From assembly GCA_029239415.1 (NCBI GenBank), contig JAQZAY010000080.1, positions 1 through 13,496 on the forward strand: a stretch of 13,496 nucleotides of DNA, in the 5' to 3' direction. This DNA comes from Pseudomonas sp. GTDB taxonomy: Bacteria > Pseudomonadota > Gammaproteobacteria > Pseudomonadales > Pseudomonadaceae. The translations under genes were made by a program, and so were the position numbers. How positions within the stretch are numbered: position 1 is the first letter of the stretch; every line of letters begins with the position of its first letter. This document shows, piece after piece, positions 1 through 6,861 of this stretch. The notes beneath the pieces were generated by a model, which was given only the letters and a program-made list of their open reading frames with translations, searched no databases and had not been told where the DNA came from.

Positions 1-46
1 GCTCGATGACCTTGAGGCCGGCGAGGGGTTTGCTGGGGGTGGGCAT
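1..46 (-). CDS. Partial family III (CaiB/BaiF) CoA-transferase, N-terminus only
   Basis: Only the first 15 codons lie in the window, read on the minus strand from an ATG at 46-44; the gene continues past the left edge. The peptide contains PLAGLKVIE. Many CaiB/BaiF (family III) CoA-transferases open with this pattern, followed by a small-residue turn and the CoA-binding Rossmann-like fold. Such enzymes move CoA between carboxylic acids in the cytoplasm; the substrate cannot be guessed here. The gene is divergent from yaeQ, with about 130 bases between the two starts. A second ATG at 53-51 is in another frame and gives no family-like sequence. The call rests on one short motif and is tentative. 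Confidence 0.5.
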   Translation of the reverse strand, partial: MPTPSKPLAGLKVIE

Positions 47-82
47 GGGGCATCCGATGCGGCTGGCAGAGCCTGAAGTTTT

Positions 83-88
83 ATCATA
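83..88 (-). promoter_or_regulatory. Possible -10 box for the leftward CoA-transferase gene
   Basis: Read on the minus strand, 88-83 is TATGAT, a good sigma-70 -10 match about 36 bases upstream of the ATG at 46. No convincing -35 hexamer lies 16-18 bases further upstream (the sequence there is about GGCAGT), so this is weak support only. Confidence 0.3.
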
Positions 89-175
89 GGTCGCCAGCGA
101 CAGATACTGCCCCGGCGCATGCAGGGCCAGGATCGGGTAGACTGTACGACTTTTCTTTCGCAAGAAGCGCGTCCC

Positions 176-718
176 ATGGCCCAGCCGTCCACCACCTACA
201 AATTCGAACTGAACCTCACCGATCTTGATCGCGGGGTGTACGAAAGCATCAAGCAGACCATTGCCCGTCATCCCTCCGAGACCGAAGAGCGCATGGCCGT
301 GCGCCTGCTCGGCTACGCGCTCTGGTACAACGAGCAGTTGGCCTTTGGCCGTGGCCTGTCGGATGTCGACGAAGCGGCGCTGTGGGAAAAGAGCCTGGAC
401 GGGCGGGTACTGCACTGGATCGAGGTGGGCCAGCCCGATGCCGAGCGCCTGACCTGGTGCTCGCGCCGTACCGAGCGCACCAGCCTGCTGGCCTACGGCA
501 GCCTGCGGGTGTGGCAGAACAAGGTGGTCGACGCGGTCAAGGGCCTGAAGAACCTCAACATCGCCGCCGTCCCGCAAGAGGTGCTCGAGGTCCTGGCCAC
601 CGACATGCCGCGGTCGATCAAGTGGGACGTGATGATCAGCGAAGGCACGGTGTTCATCACCGATGACCGCGGCCAGCACGAAGTGCAGCTCGAGTGGCTG
701 CTTGGCGAGCGCGGCTGA
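176..718 (+). CDS. yaeQ: YaeQ family protein, 180 aa
   Basis: Matches the YaeQ family in length (about 180 aa, like E. coli YaeQ) and layout. Visible landmarks are the N-terminal Y-K-F strand, the ARHPSET-EERM motif at residues 30-40, WIEVGQPD at 81-88, and a C-terminal pair of strands ending in E-V-Q-L-E-W. The family has a PD-(D/E)XK-like fold; its biochemical role is not settled. E. coli YaeQ was reported to influence loss of the RfaH antiterminator, but I would not assign a function here. The ATG at 176 was chosen because it aligns with family N-termini. An in-frame ATG at 119 would add 19 residues of unrelated sequence. The Shine-Dalgarno sequence is poor (AAGAAG around 162-167). recJ starts 29 bases after the stop, so the two are probably co-transcribed. 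Confidence 0.9.
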   Translation: MAQPSTTYKFELNLTDLDRGVYESIKQTIARHPSETEERMAVRLLGYALWYNEQLAFGRGLSDVDEAALWEKSLDGRVLHWIEVGQPDAERLTWCSRRTERTSLLAYGSLRVWQNKVVDAVKGLKNLNIAAVPQEVLEVLATDMPRSIKWDVMISEGTVFITDDRGQHEVQLEWLLGERG

Positions 719-747
719 CCTGAAACCAACGACTGTCGAAGATCCCC

Positions 748-2457
748 ATGCGTATCGAATCCCGTCCCCTGCCATCGCCCCTGCCGTTGCTGGGCAACCT
801 GCCGCCCCTGCTGACCCGGCTGTATGCCGCCCGTGGCGTGCAGTCCGAGGCCGAGCTGGACAAGAGCCTGGCGCGCCTGCTGCCGTTCCAGCAGCTCAAG
901 GGGATCGAGGCGGCGGTCGACTTGCTGGTCGCGGCCCTCGAGCAGCGCCAGCGCATCCTGATCGTCGGTGACTTCGACGCCGATGGCGCCACCGCCAGCT
1001 GCGTCGGCGTGCTCGGCCTGCGCCTGCTGGGCGCGGCCCATGTCGACTACCTGGTGCCCAACCGCTTCGAGTATGGCTACGGGCTGACCCCGGAGATCGT
1101 CGAGGTCGCCCTGGCGCGCCAGCCGCAGTTGCTGGTCACCGTGGACAATGGCATCTCCAGCGTCGAAGGCGTTGCCGCCGCCAAGGCCGCCGGCCTCAAG
1201 GTGCTGGTCACCGACCACCACCTGCCCGGCGCCGAGCTGCCCGCGGCCGATGCCATCGTCAACCCGAACCAGCCGGGCTGCGAGTTCCCCAGCAAGTCGC
1301 TGGCGGGCGTCGGGGTCATCTTCTACGTGCTGATGGCCTTGCGCGCGCGCTTGCGCAGCCTTGGGCACTACGAGGCCAAGCCGCAGCCGAACATCGGCGA
1401 GCTGCTCGATCTGGTGGCCCTGGGCAGCGTCGCCGACGTGGTGCCGCTGGACGCCAACAACCGCATCCTGGTGCACCAGGGCCTGGAGCGTATCCGGGCC
1501 GGGCGCGCGCGGCCTGGCCTGAAGGCGATCCTCGAGGTGGCCCGGCGCGAGCATGCGCGGATCACCTCCACCGACCTGGGCTTCATCCTCGGCCCGCGGC
1601 TCAACGCGGCCGGGCGCCTGGACGACATGAGCCTGGGCATCGAATGCCTGCTCTGCGACGACCCGGTGCTGGCGCGGGAAATGGCCGGCCAGCTGGACGA
1701 GATGAACCAGGACCGCAAGTCCATCGAGCAGGGCATGCAGCGCGAAGCCCTGGCCCAGCTCAAGGACCTGCCCGTCGAAGACATGCCCTATGGCCTGTGC
1801 CTGTTCGACGCCGACTGGCACCAGGGCGTGATCGGCATCCTCGCCTCGCGTCTGAAGGAGCGCTACCACCGTCCGACCATCGCTTTCGCCGACGCCGGCG
1901 AAGGCATGCTCAAGGGCTCGGCGCGCTCGGTGCCGGGCTTCCATGTGCGCGATGCGCTGGACGCCGTGGCGGCGCGCCATCCGCAGCTCATCAGCAAGTT
2001 CGGTGGCCATGCCATGGCAGCCGGGCTGTCGCTGCCGGCGGGCAACTTCCCGGCGTTCGCCCAGGCCTTCGACGAGGAAGTACGGCGCCAGCTGCGCGAG
2101 GAAGACCTTACCGGCCGCTTGCTGTCGGACGGCAGCCTGGCGGTCGAGGAATTTCACCTGGAGCTGGCGCGCGCCCTGCGCAATGCAGGCCCCTGGGGCC
2201 AGCATTTCCCCGAGCCGCTGTTCCACGGGATGTTCCAGCTGGTCGAGCAGCGCGTGGTGGGCGAACGGCACCTGAAGGTCGTGCTCAAGAGCGAATGCGG
2301 GTCGGTCCGGCTCGACGGCATCGCCTTCGGCATCGATCGCGAGGTCTGGCCCAACCCGACGGTGCGCTGGGTGGAGCTGGCCTACAAGCTCGATGTCAAC
2401 GAGTTCCGTGGCCAGGAAAGCGTGCAGTTGCTGATCGCGCATATCGAGCCGCGCTGA
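748..2457 (+). CDS. recJ: Single-stranded-DNA-specific 5'-3' exonuclease RecJ, 569 aa
   Basis: RecJ degrades single-stranded DNA 5' to 3' in the cytoplasm. It works in RecF-pathway recombination, mismatch repair and base-excision repair. Length is close to E. coli RecJ (577 aa). All DHH-phosphoesterase motifs are visible: GDFDADG at 74-80, VDNG at 132-135, the TDHH motif at 155-158, and an aspartate in LGSVAD ending at 230; these supply the metal ligands. GPRLNAAGR at 282-290 follows. The DHHA1 region includes HQGVIGI around 358-364 and the glycine-rich GGHAMAAG at 419-426. The remaining ~140 residues fit the C-terminal OB-fold and end region. No frameshift or missing key residue is seen. It follows yaeQ by 29 bases. 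The SD is weak, and the ATG at 748 matches the expected Pseudomonas N-terminus. Confidence 0.97.
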   Translation: MRIESRPLPSPLPLLGNLPPLLTRLYAARGVQSEAELDKSLARLLPFQQLKGIEAAVDLLVAALEQRQRILIVGDFDADGATASCVGVLGLRLLGAAHVDYLVPNRFEYGYGLTPEIVEVALARQPQLLVTVDNGISSVEGVAAAKAAGLKVLVTDHHLPGAELPAADAIVNPNQPGCEFPSKSLAGVGVIFYVLMALRARLRSLGHYEAKPQPNIGELLDLVALGSVADVVPLDANNRILVHQGLERIRAGRARPGLKAILEVARREHARITSTDLGFILGPRLNAAGRLDDMSLGIECLLCDDPVLAREMAGQLDEMNQDRKSIEQGMQREALAQLKDLPVEDMPYGLCLFDADWHQGVIGILASRLKERYHRPTIAFADAGEGMLKGSARSVPGFHVRDALDAVAARHPQLISKFGGHAMAAGLSLPAGNFPAFAQAFDEEVRRQLREEDLTGRLLSDGSLAVEEFHLELARALRNAGPWGQHFPEPLFHGMFQLVEQRVVGERHLKVVLKSECGSVRLDGIAFGIDREVWPNPTVRWVELAYKLDVNEFRGQESVQLLIAHIEPR

Positions 2458-2500
2458 ACCGGGGCGGGGCAAACTGGTCTAGGCTCAGACAGACATGGCA

Positions 2501-2528
2501 CCGGACCCCGTGGTAAAGGAGGGTCCGG
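2501..2528 (+). promoter_or_regulatory. Perfect 8-bp inverted repeat upstream of the Old Yellow Enzyme gene
   Basis: CCGGACCC (2501-2508) and GGGTCCGG (2521-2528) are perfect inverted copies around a 12-base loop, in the 104-base gap between recJ and the next gene. No T-run follows, so it is not a standard intrinsic terminator. It could be an RNA hairpin in the leader, a terminator remnant for recJ, or an operator. It ends 33 bases before the start codon. Confidence 0.4.
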
Positions 2529-2561
2529 GCCGGTCACCATTGGAGTCCCGGAGGTCCCCCC

Positions 2562-3668
2562 ATGAGCCTGCTGCTCGAGCCCTACACCCTGCGTCAGCTG
2601 ACCCTGCCCAACCGAATCGCCGTCTCGCCCATGTGCCAGTATTCCAGTGTCGACGGCCTGGCCAACGACTGGCACCTGGTGCACCTGGGCAGCCGCGCGG
2701 TCGGCGGCGCTGGCCTGGTGTTCACCGAATCGGTCGCCGTGACCGCCGATGGCCGGATCACCGCCCAGGACCTGGGCCTGTGGGATGACGCGCAGATCGC
2801 GCCTCTGCAGCGGATCACCCGCTTCATCACCGCCCAGGGTGCCGTGCCGGGCATCCAGCTGGGCCACGCCGGACGCAAGGCCAGCACCCACCGCCCGTGG
2901 ATCGGCAAGCATGGCAGCGTCAAGCTCGAGGAGGGCGGCTGGCAGCCGGTGGGCCCTTCGCGGATCGCCTTCGACCCCGAGCACACCGCGCCGCTCGAGC
3001 TGGACCCGAGCCAGATCCAGGGCATCGTCGAGGCCTTCGTGGCAGCAGCGCAGCGCGCGCTGGAGGCCGGTTTCAAGGTGGCCGAAGTGCATGCTGCCCA
3101 CGGTTACCTGCTGCACCAGTTCCTGTCCCCACTGAGCAACCAGCGACGCGACCAGTACGGTGGCTCTTTCGAGAACCGCATCCGCCTGACGCTGCAAGTC
3201 ACCGAGGCCGTGCGTGCCGTCTGGCCTGCCGAGCTGCCGCTGTTCGTGCGGGTGTCGGCGACCGACTGGGTCGAGGATGGCTGGAACCCGGACGAGACCG
3301 TCGAGCTGGCGCGGCGCCTGCGCGGTCTGGGCGTGGACCTGATCGACGTGTCGTCCGGCGGCACTTCGATGAACGCCGAGATCCCCACCGGCCCCGGCTA
3401 CCAGACCCGCTTCGCCGAGCGCGTGCGCCAGGAATCGGAGATCGCCACCGGCACGGTCGGCATGATCACCGAGCCCGCCCAGGCCGAGCACATCCTGCGT
3501 ACCGGCCAGGCCGACATCATCCTGCTCGCCCGCGAACTGCTGCGCGACCCCTACTGGCCATTGCATGCCGATGACGACCTGGGCGGCCACAAGGCTACCT
3601 GGCCCGCGCAATACCAGCGCGCGACCAGCAGGTCGAGCCCGATCCATGAGTCCGATCTGCGTGATTGA
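2562..3668 (+). CDS. Old Yellow Enzyme family FMN oxidoreductase (class III, XenA/YqjM-like), 368 aa
   Basis: A TIM-barrel flavoenzyme that uses NAD(P)H to reduce FMN and then activated C=C bonds of enones and similar compounds, and sometimes nitro compounds. The class III (thermophilic-like) signature is present: PMCQY at 23-27, giving Cys25 and Tyr27 in the positions of YqjM Cys26/Tyr28. QLGHAGRKAS at 99-108 contains flavin/substrate contacts. His177, His180 and Tyr182 (in AEVHAAHGY) match the substrate-binding H-x-x-H-x-Y. SNQRRDQYGGSFENR at 192-206 is a family hallmark, and R324 in LARELLRDPYW fits the arginine donated by the neighbouring subunit. A clear SD (GGAGG around 2549-2553) precedes the ATG. 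The C-terminus is about 30 residues longer than B. subtilis YqjM. It resembles P. putida XenA but is not identical to the sequence I recall, so I give no symbol. Confidence 0.93.
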   Translation: MSLLLEPYTLRQLTLPNRIAVSPMCQYSSVDGLANDWHLVHLGSRAVGGAGLVFTESVAVTADGRITAQDLGLWDDAQIAPLQRITRFITAQGAVPGIQLGHAGRKASTHRPWIGKHGSVKLEEGGWQPVGPSRIAFDPEHTAPLELDPSQIQGIVEAFVAAAQRALEAGFKVAEVHAAHGYLLHQFLSPLSNQRRDQYGGSFENRIRLTLQVTEAVRAVWPAELPLFVRVSATDWVEDGWNPDETVELARRLRGLGVDLIDVSSGGTSMNAEIPTGPGYQTRFAERVRQESEIATGTVGMITEPAQAEHILRTGQADIILLARELLRDPYWPLHADDDLGGHKATWPAQYQRATSRSSPIHESDLRD

Positions 3669-3691
3669 GGGTTTGTGGGGGCGGTGCAGAG

Positions 3692-3726
3692 CTTGAGGGG
3701 TGTGGCGCTCCGCGATGCGCCTCAAG
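3692..3726 (+). repeat. Imperfect stem-loop downstream of the Old Yellow Enzyme gene
   Basis: CTTGA (3692-3696) pairs with TCAAG (3722-3726), and GGCGC (3704-3708) with GCGCC (3717-3721). The two stems are separated by a one-sided 7-base bulge. No U-tract follows, so terminator function is uncertain. It lies 24 bases after the stop codon. Confidence 0.3.
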
Positions 3727-3823
3727 TCATGCACCCAAGTAACATCCCGAAGCACATCCGTTAAGCCACACTTCAGCCAATGCCCCTAATCTGAGCCTTT
3801 GTTTCCCTGCAAGGAGATTCCAG

Positions 3824-4558
3824 ATGAACACCCGTGGCTTGCTCGACCAGTTGCTCAAATCCGGCCAGGACCTGTTGCAGAACCAGCAAGGCAAAGGCGT
3901 GGCCGGCAAGATCCCGGGGCTGGGCGACCTGCTTGGTGGCGGCAAGGGCCCAGGCAAATCCGGCGGCGGACTGGGCGGGATGCTCTCCGGGGCCGGTGGC
4001 GGCGCGTTGGCCGCCAGCGCCATGGGCATGCTGCTGGGCAACAAGAGCGCCCGCAAGTATGGCGGCAAGGCACTGGCCTATGGTGGCCTGGCGGCGCTCG
4101 GGGTGCTGGCCTACAAGGCCTATGGCAACTGGCAGGCAAGCCAGGGCAATGGCACCGCCGCCGAGCCGCAGACGCTCGACCGCCTGCCGCCGGCCCAGGT
4201 CGAGCAGCACAGCCAGGCCATCCTCAAGGCGCTGGTGGCGGCCGCCAAGGCCGACGGGCATATCGACGAGCGTGAACGCGAGCTGATCGAGGGCGAGTTC
4301 AGCAGGCTCGACAACGACCGCGAGCTGCAAAGCTGGCTACATGCCGAGCTGAACAAGCCGCTCGACCCGGCCGATGTCGCCCGCGCCGCGCAGACCCCCG
4401 AGATGGCCGCCGAGATGTACATCGCCAGCCACATGCTGGTCGACGAGCAGAACTTCATGGAGCGTGCCTATCTCGACGAGCTTGCCCGCCAGCTCAAGCT
4501 CGAGCCTGGCCTGCGCGAGGAACTCGAGAGCCAGGTCAGGCTGGCCGGCACGCCGTAA
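3824..4558 (+). CDS. YebE/DUF533 family protein with TerB-like domain, 244 aa
   Basis: An inner-membrane-associated protein of unknown function, clearly of the DUF533 family (E. coli YebE). The N-terminal ~58 residues are polar, then glycine-rich with little complexity. Two short hydrophobic stretches follow, around 59-72 and 84-98, flanking the NKSARKYGGKAL segment typical of the family. The soluble C-terminal domain (about 127-241) is helical and TerB-like. It holds the acidic motif AKADGHIDERER at 141-152 and a second acidic site VDEQNFMERAYL at 206-217, like the paired acid sites in TerB folds that can bind metal. Some relatives are labelled tellurite resistance proteins, but nothing here shows that role. 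A good SD (AAGGAG, 3811-3816) lies 7 bases before the ATG. TAATCT at 3787-3792 could be a -10 box. It appears monocistronic, with 127 bases before wspA. Confidence 0.85.
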   Translation: MNTRGLLDQLLKSGQDLLQNQQGKGVAGKIPGLGDLLGGGKGPGKSGGGLGGMLSGAGGGALAASAMGMLLGNKSARKYGGKALAYGGLAALGVLAYKAYGNWQASQGNGTAAEPQTLDRLPPAQVEQHSQAILKALVAAAKADGHIDERERELIEGEFSRLDNDRELQSWLHAELNKPLDPADVARAAQTPEMAAEMYIASHMLVDEQNFMERAYLDELARQLKLEPGLREELESQVRLAGTP

Positions 4559-4566
4559 AAACGGCG
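4551..4566 (+). terminator. Small hairpin overlapping the stop codon of the DUF533 gene
   Basis: CGCCGT (4551-4556) AAAA ACGGCG (4561-4566) is a perfect 6-bp stem with a 4-base loop; the TAA stop (4556-4558) sits at the stem-loop border. The next bases are GTTCC, not a U-run, so it is a poor intrinsic terminator. It may mark the 3' end of the transcript or act with Rho. Confidence 0.35.
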
Positions 4567-4582
4567 GTTCCAGGGCAACCCA

Positions 4583-4596
4583 GGGCATGGATGCCC
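4583..4596 (+). promoter_or_regulatory. Short palindrome upstream of the wspA promoter
   Basis: GGGCATGGATGCCC has perfect 6-bp arms around two bases. It lies about 40 bases upstream of the candidate -10 box of wspA, where an operator or activator site could be. Chance occurrence in GC-rich DNA is possible. Confidence 0.2.
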
Positions 4597-4637
4597 GATA
4601 ATCCTTCAAGCCAGCGTAGATGCACCGGGCCGTGGGC

Positions 4638-4643
4638 TATACT
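4638..4643 (+). promoter_or_regulatory. Candidate sigma-70 -10 box for the wsp operon
   Basis: TATACT at 4638-4643 is a strong -10 match, 42 bases before the GTG start of wspA, predicting a leader of about 35 bases. No good -35 hexamer is at standard spacing; TAGATG at 4617-4622 is the nearest, with a short 15-base spacer. The ten bases TATACTCTGC recur at the prfB promoter (13187-13196). Confidence 0.45.
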
Positions 4644-4685
4644 CTGCCCCCTTTTCCGCTCGTATCGAATTCTTGAGGGCTGTCT

Positions 4686-6308
4686 GTGAAGAACTGGACG
4701 CTACGCCAACGGATCCTGGCAAGCTTCGCCGTGATCATCGCCATCATGCTGTTGATGATCGTGGCAGCCTACTCGCGGTTGATGACGATCGCGTCAAGCG
4801 AGCAGGAGGTGGGCACCGACAGCATTCCGGGGGTCTACTACAGCTCGATGATCCGCAGTGCCTGGGTCGACAGCTATGTCACCAGCCAGCAACTGGTAGG
4901 GCTCAGCGACCGTCGCCCGATCACCACGGCCGACATGGACCTCTACAAGAGCTTCGAAGACCGCCTCAAGCAGCACATGACCAGCTACCAGAGCACCATC
5001 ACCACCCCCGAGGACCAGGCCGGCTTCGACCAGTTCGTGCAGTTGGAGCAGGCCTACCTCAAGGGGATCGACCAGGTCTTGGGCGCTTACCGGCAAGGCG
5101 ACTACGCCCAGGCCGAGCGGCTGATCGCCGAGGTCCTCACGCCGGCGTGGAACACCGGCCGCCAGCACCTGAACGCGGTGATCGAACGCAATCGCGAGAC
5201 AGCCGACCAGGCCACCGATGCCATTGTCAGCGCCGTTGCCACGGCCAAGGGCAGCATGATCGTCTCGCTGGTCCTGGCCGTGATCGCGGCCGGCATCTGC
5301 GGGTTGCTGCTGATGCGCGCCATCACCGCGCCCATGCAGCGCTTCGTCACGGCGCTCGACCAGCTGCGCTCGGGAGACCTGAGCGTGCGCCTGAACCTGG
5401 ACCGCAAGGACGAGTTCGGCGCCATCGAGACCGGCTTCAACGACATGATGGAGGCCCTGACCGGCCTGGTGTCCCAGGCCCAGCGCTCCTCGGTGCAGGT
5501 GACCACCTCGGTGACCGAGATCGCCGCCACCTCGAAGCAGCAACAGGCCACGGCCACCGAGACGGCGGCCACCACCACCGAGATCGGCGCCACCTCGCGC
5601 GAGATCGCCGCGACCTCCCGCGACCTGGTGCGCACCATGACCGAAGTCACCAGCGCCGCCGACCAGGCCTCGATCCTGGCAGGCTCCGGCCAGCAGGGCC
5701 TGTCGCGCATGGAAGAGACCATGCACCAGGTGATGGGTGCGGCCGACCTGGTCAACGCCAAGCTGGGCATCCTCAACGAGAAGGCCAGCAACATCAACCA
5801 GGTGGTGGTGACCATAGTCAAGGTCGCCGACCAGACCAACCTGCTGTCGCTCAACGCCGCCATCGAGGCCGAGAAAGCCGGGGAATACGGCCGTGGTTTC
5901 GCCGTGGTCGCCACCGAAGTGCGGCGCCTGGCCGACCAGACGGCCGTGGCCACCTACGATATCGAGCAGATGGTGCGCGACATCCAGTCGTCCGTCTCGG
6001 CGGGGGTCATGGGCATGGACAAGTTCTCCGAGGAAGTACGCCGCGGCATGTTCGAGGTACAGCAGGTCGGAGAGCAGCTCAACCAGATCATCCACCAGGT
6101 ACAGGCCCTGGCACCACGGGTGCTGATGGTCAACGAAGGCATGCAGGCCCAGGCCACCGGGGCCGAGCAGATCAACCATGCCCTGGCCCAGCTCAGCGAT
6201 GCCAGCACCCAGACCGTCGAGTCGCTGCGCCAGTCGAGCTTTGCCATCGACGAGCTCAGCCAGGTGGCCGCCGGGCTGCGCGGCGGCGTCTCGCGGTTCA
6301 AAGTCTGA
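4686..6308 (+). CDS. wspA: WspA, membrane chemoreceptor (MCP) of the Wsp surface-sensing system, 540 aa
   Basis: The receptor that senses surface contact or envelope stress and activates WspE. TM1 is about residues 11-31, a periplasmic helical domain 32-189, TM2 190-210 and HAMP 211-262. A long methyl-accepting coiled coil follows, with its hairpin tip at 380-405 ([19 protein letters not shown]). Repeated EIAATS/EIGATS units around 279-311 lie where methylation helices are expected. The protein ends in GGVSRFKV, with no NWETF-type pentapeptide tether. The start is GTG at 4686. An in-frame TGA at 4674-4676 rules out an upstream start, GAGGG (4675-4679) is a well-placed SD, and the next Met falls inside TM1. 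First gene of a seven-gene operon; wspB begins 4 bases after its stop. Confidence 0.97.
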   Translation: MKNWTLRQRILASFAVIIAIMLLMIVAAYSRLMTIASSEQEVGTDSIPGVYYSSMIRSAWVDSYVTSQQLVGLSDRRPITTADMDLYKSFEDRLKQHMTSYQSTITTPEDQAGFDQFVQLEQAYLKGIDQVLGAYRQGDYAQAERLIAEVLTPAWNTGRQHLNAVIERNRETADQATDAIVSAVATAKGSMIVSLVLAVIAAGICGLLLMRAITAPMQRFVTALDQLRSGDLSVRLNLDRKDEFGAIETGFNDMMEALTGLVSQAQRSSVQVTTSVTEIAATSKQQQATATETAATTTEIGATSREIAATSRDLVRTMTEVTSAADQASILAGSGQQGLSRMEETMHQVMGAADLVNAKLGILNEKASNINQVVVTIVKVADQTNLLSLNAAIEAEKAGEYGRGFAVVATEVRRLADQTAVATYDIEQMVRDIQSSVSAGVMGMDKFSEEVRRGMFEVQQVGEQLNQIIHQVQALAPRVLMVNEGMQAQATGAEQINHALAQLSDASTQTVESLRQSSFAIDELSQVAAGLRGGVSRFKV

Positions 6309-6312
6309 CGCG

Positions 6313-6861
6313 ATGATCGATCTCCAGCCTCGCCAGGCCCAGGCGACCGCCGCCAAGGGCGTGCTGTACCTGTTGTTCCACCTTGCCGGCCAGCGCTTTG
6401 CGCTGGACGTGCGCGAGGTGGTCGAGGTGCTGCCGCTGCGTGTGCTCAAGCCGATCGCCCAGGCCCCTCACTGGGTCGCCGGGATCCTTGCCCACCGCGG
6501 GGCGCTGGTGCCAGTCATCGACATCGGCGCACTGGCATTCGGCGTGCCGGCGCCCCAGCGCACCAGCACGCGGCTGGTGCTGGTGCACTACCGCGCCAAT
6601 GCCGCGCGCCCCGGGCTGCAACTGGGGCTGATCCTGGAACAGGCCACCGACACACTGCGCTGCCAGCCTGACGAATTTCACCCCTACGGCCTGGACAATG
6701 CCGAGGCGCCCTACCTGGGCCCGGTGCGCCAGGATGCCCAAGGGTTGCTGCAGCGCATCCGGGTCGATGACCTGCTGACGGCCGACAGCCGCGCGCTGCT
6801 GTTTCCGGCCGACAGCCGCGCGCTGCTGTTTCCGGCCGATGCCGGGCAGGTGCCAGGATGA
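6313..6861 (+). CDS. wspB: WspB, CheW-like adaptor, 182 aa
   Basis: A cytoplasmic CheW-domain coupling protein that helps link WspA to the kinase WspE and localise the complex. The CheW fold covers about residues 16-155: LYLLFHLAGQRFALDV at 17-32, the GILAHRGALVPVIDI segment at 57-71, and LILEQATDTL in the second half. The ATG at 6313 follows wspA by 4 bases with no clear SD, so translation is probably coupled. An upstream in-frame ATG at 6178 lies inside wspA and gives non-family sequence. Oddity: residues 157-174 are two exact copies of ADSRALLFP, encoded by a perfect 27-bp tandem duplication, followed by the start of a third copy (AD). The stop overlaps the wspC start (ATGA, 6858-6861). 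Confidence 0.93.
   Translation: MIDLQPRQAQATAAKGVLYLLFHLAGQRFALDVREVVEVLPLRVLKPIAQAPHWVAGILAHRGALVPVIDIGALAFGVPAPQRTSTRLVLVHYRANAARPGLQLGLILEQATDTLRCQPDEFHPYGLDNAEAPYLGPVRQDAQGLLQRIRVDDLLTADSRALLFPADSRALLFPADAGQVPG
6781..6834 (+). repeat. Perfect 27-bp direct tandem duplication inside wspB
   Basis: Bases 6781-6807 and 6808-6834 are identical. The next bases (GCCGA) begin a third copy before diverging. The unit is nine codons, so the frame is kept and ADSRALLFP is repeated in the WspB C-terminal tail. Perfect identity at synonymous positions points to a recent duplication. Confidence 0.97.

Noticed and set aside
119..175. A longer yaeQ using the ATG at 119.
   Set aside because: The 19 added residues do not resemble YaeQ N-termini, and the ATG at 176 gives the family length of about 180.
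493..2472. A 659-codon open frame on the minus strand opposite recJ.
   Set aside because: Its sequence is low in complexity, rich in Ala, Arg, Gln, His and Val, and matches no family. It is the usual antisense frame of a GC-rich gene with strong third-position bias; recJ has every catalytic motif.
5520..5640. Repeated GAGATCGCCGCCACCTC-like DNA in wspA as an inserted repeat.
   Set aside because: It encodes the regular heptad pattern of the receptor coiled coil (EIAATS/EIGATS) with diverged codons, as expected for this protein.
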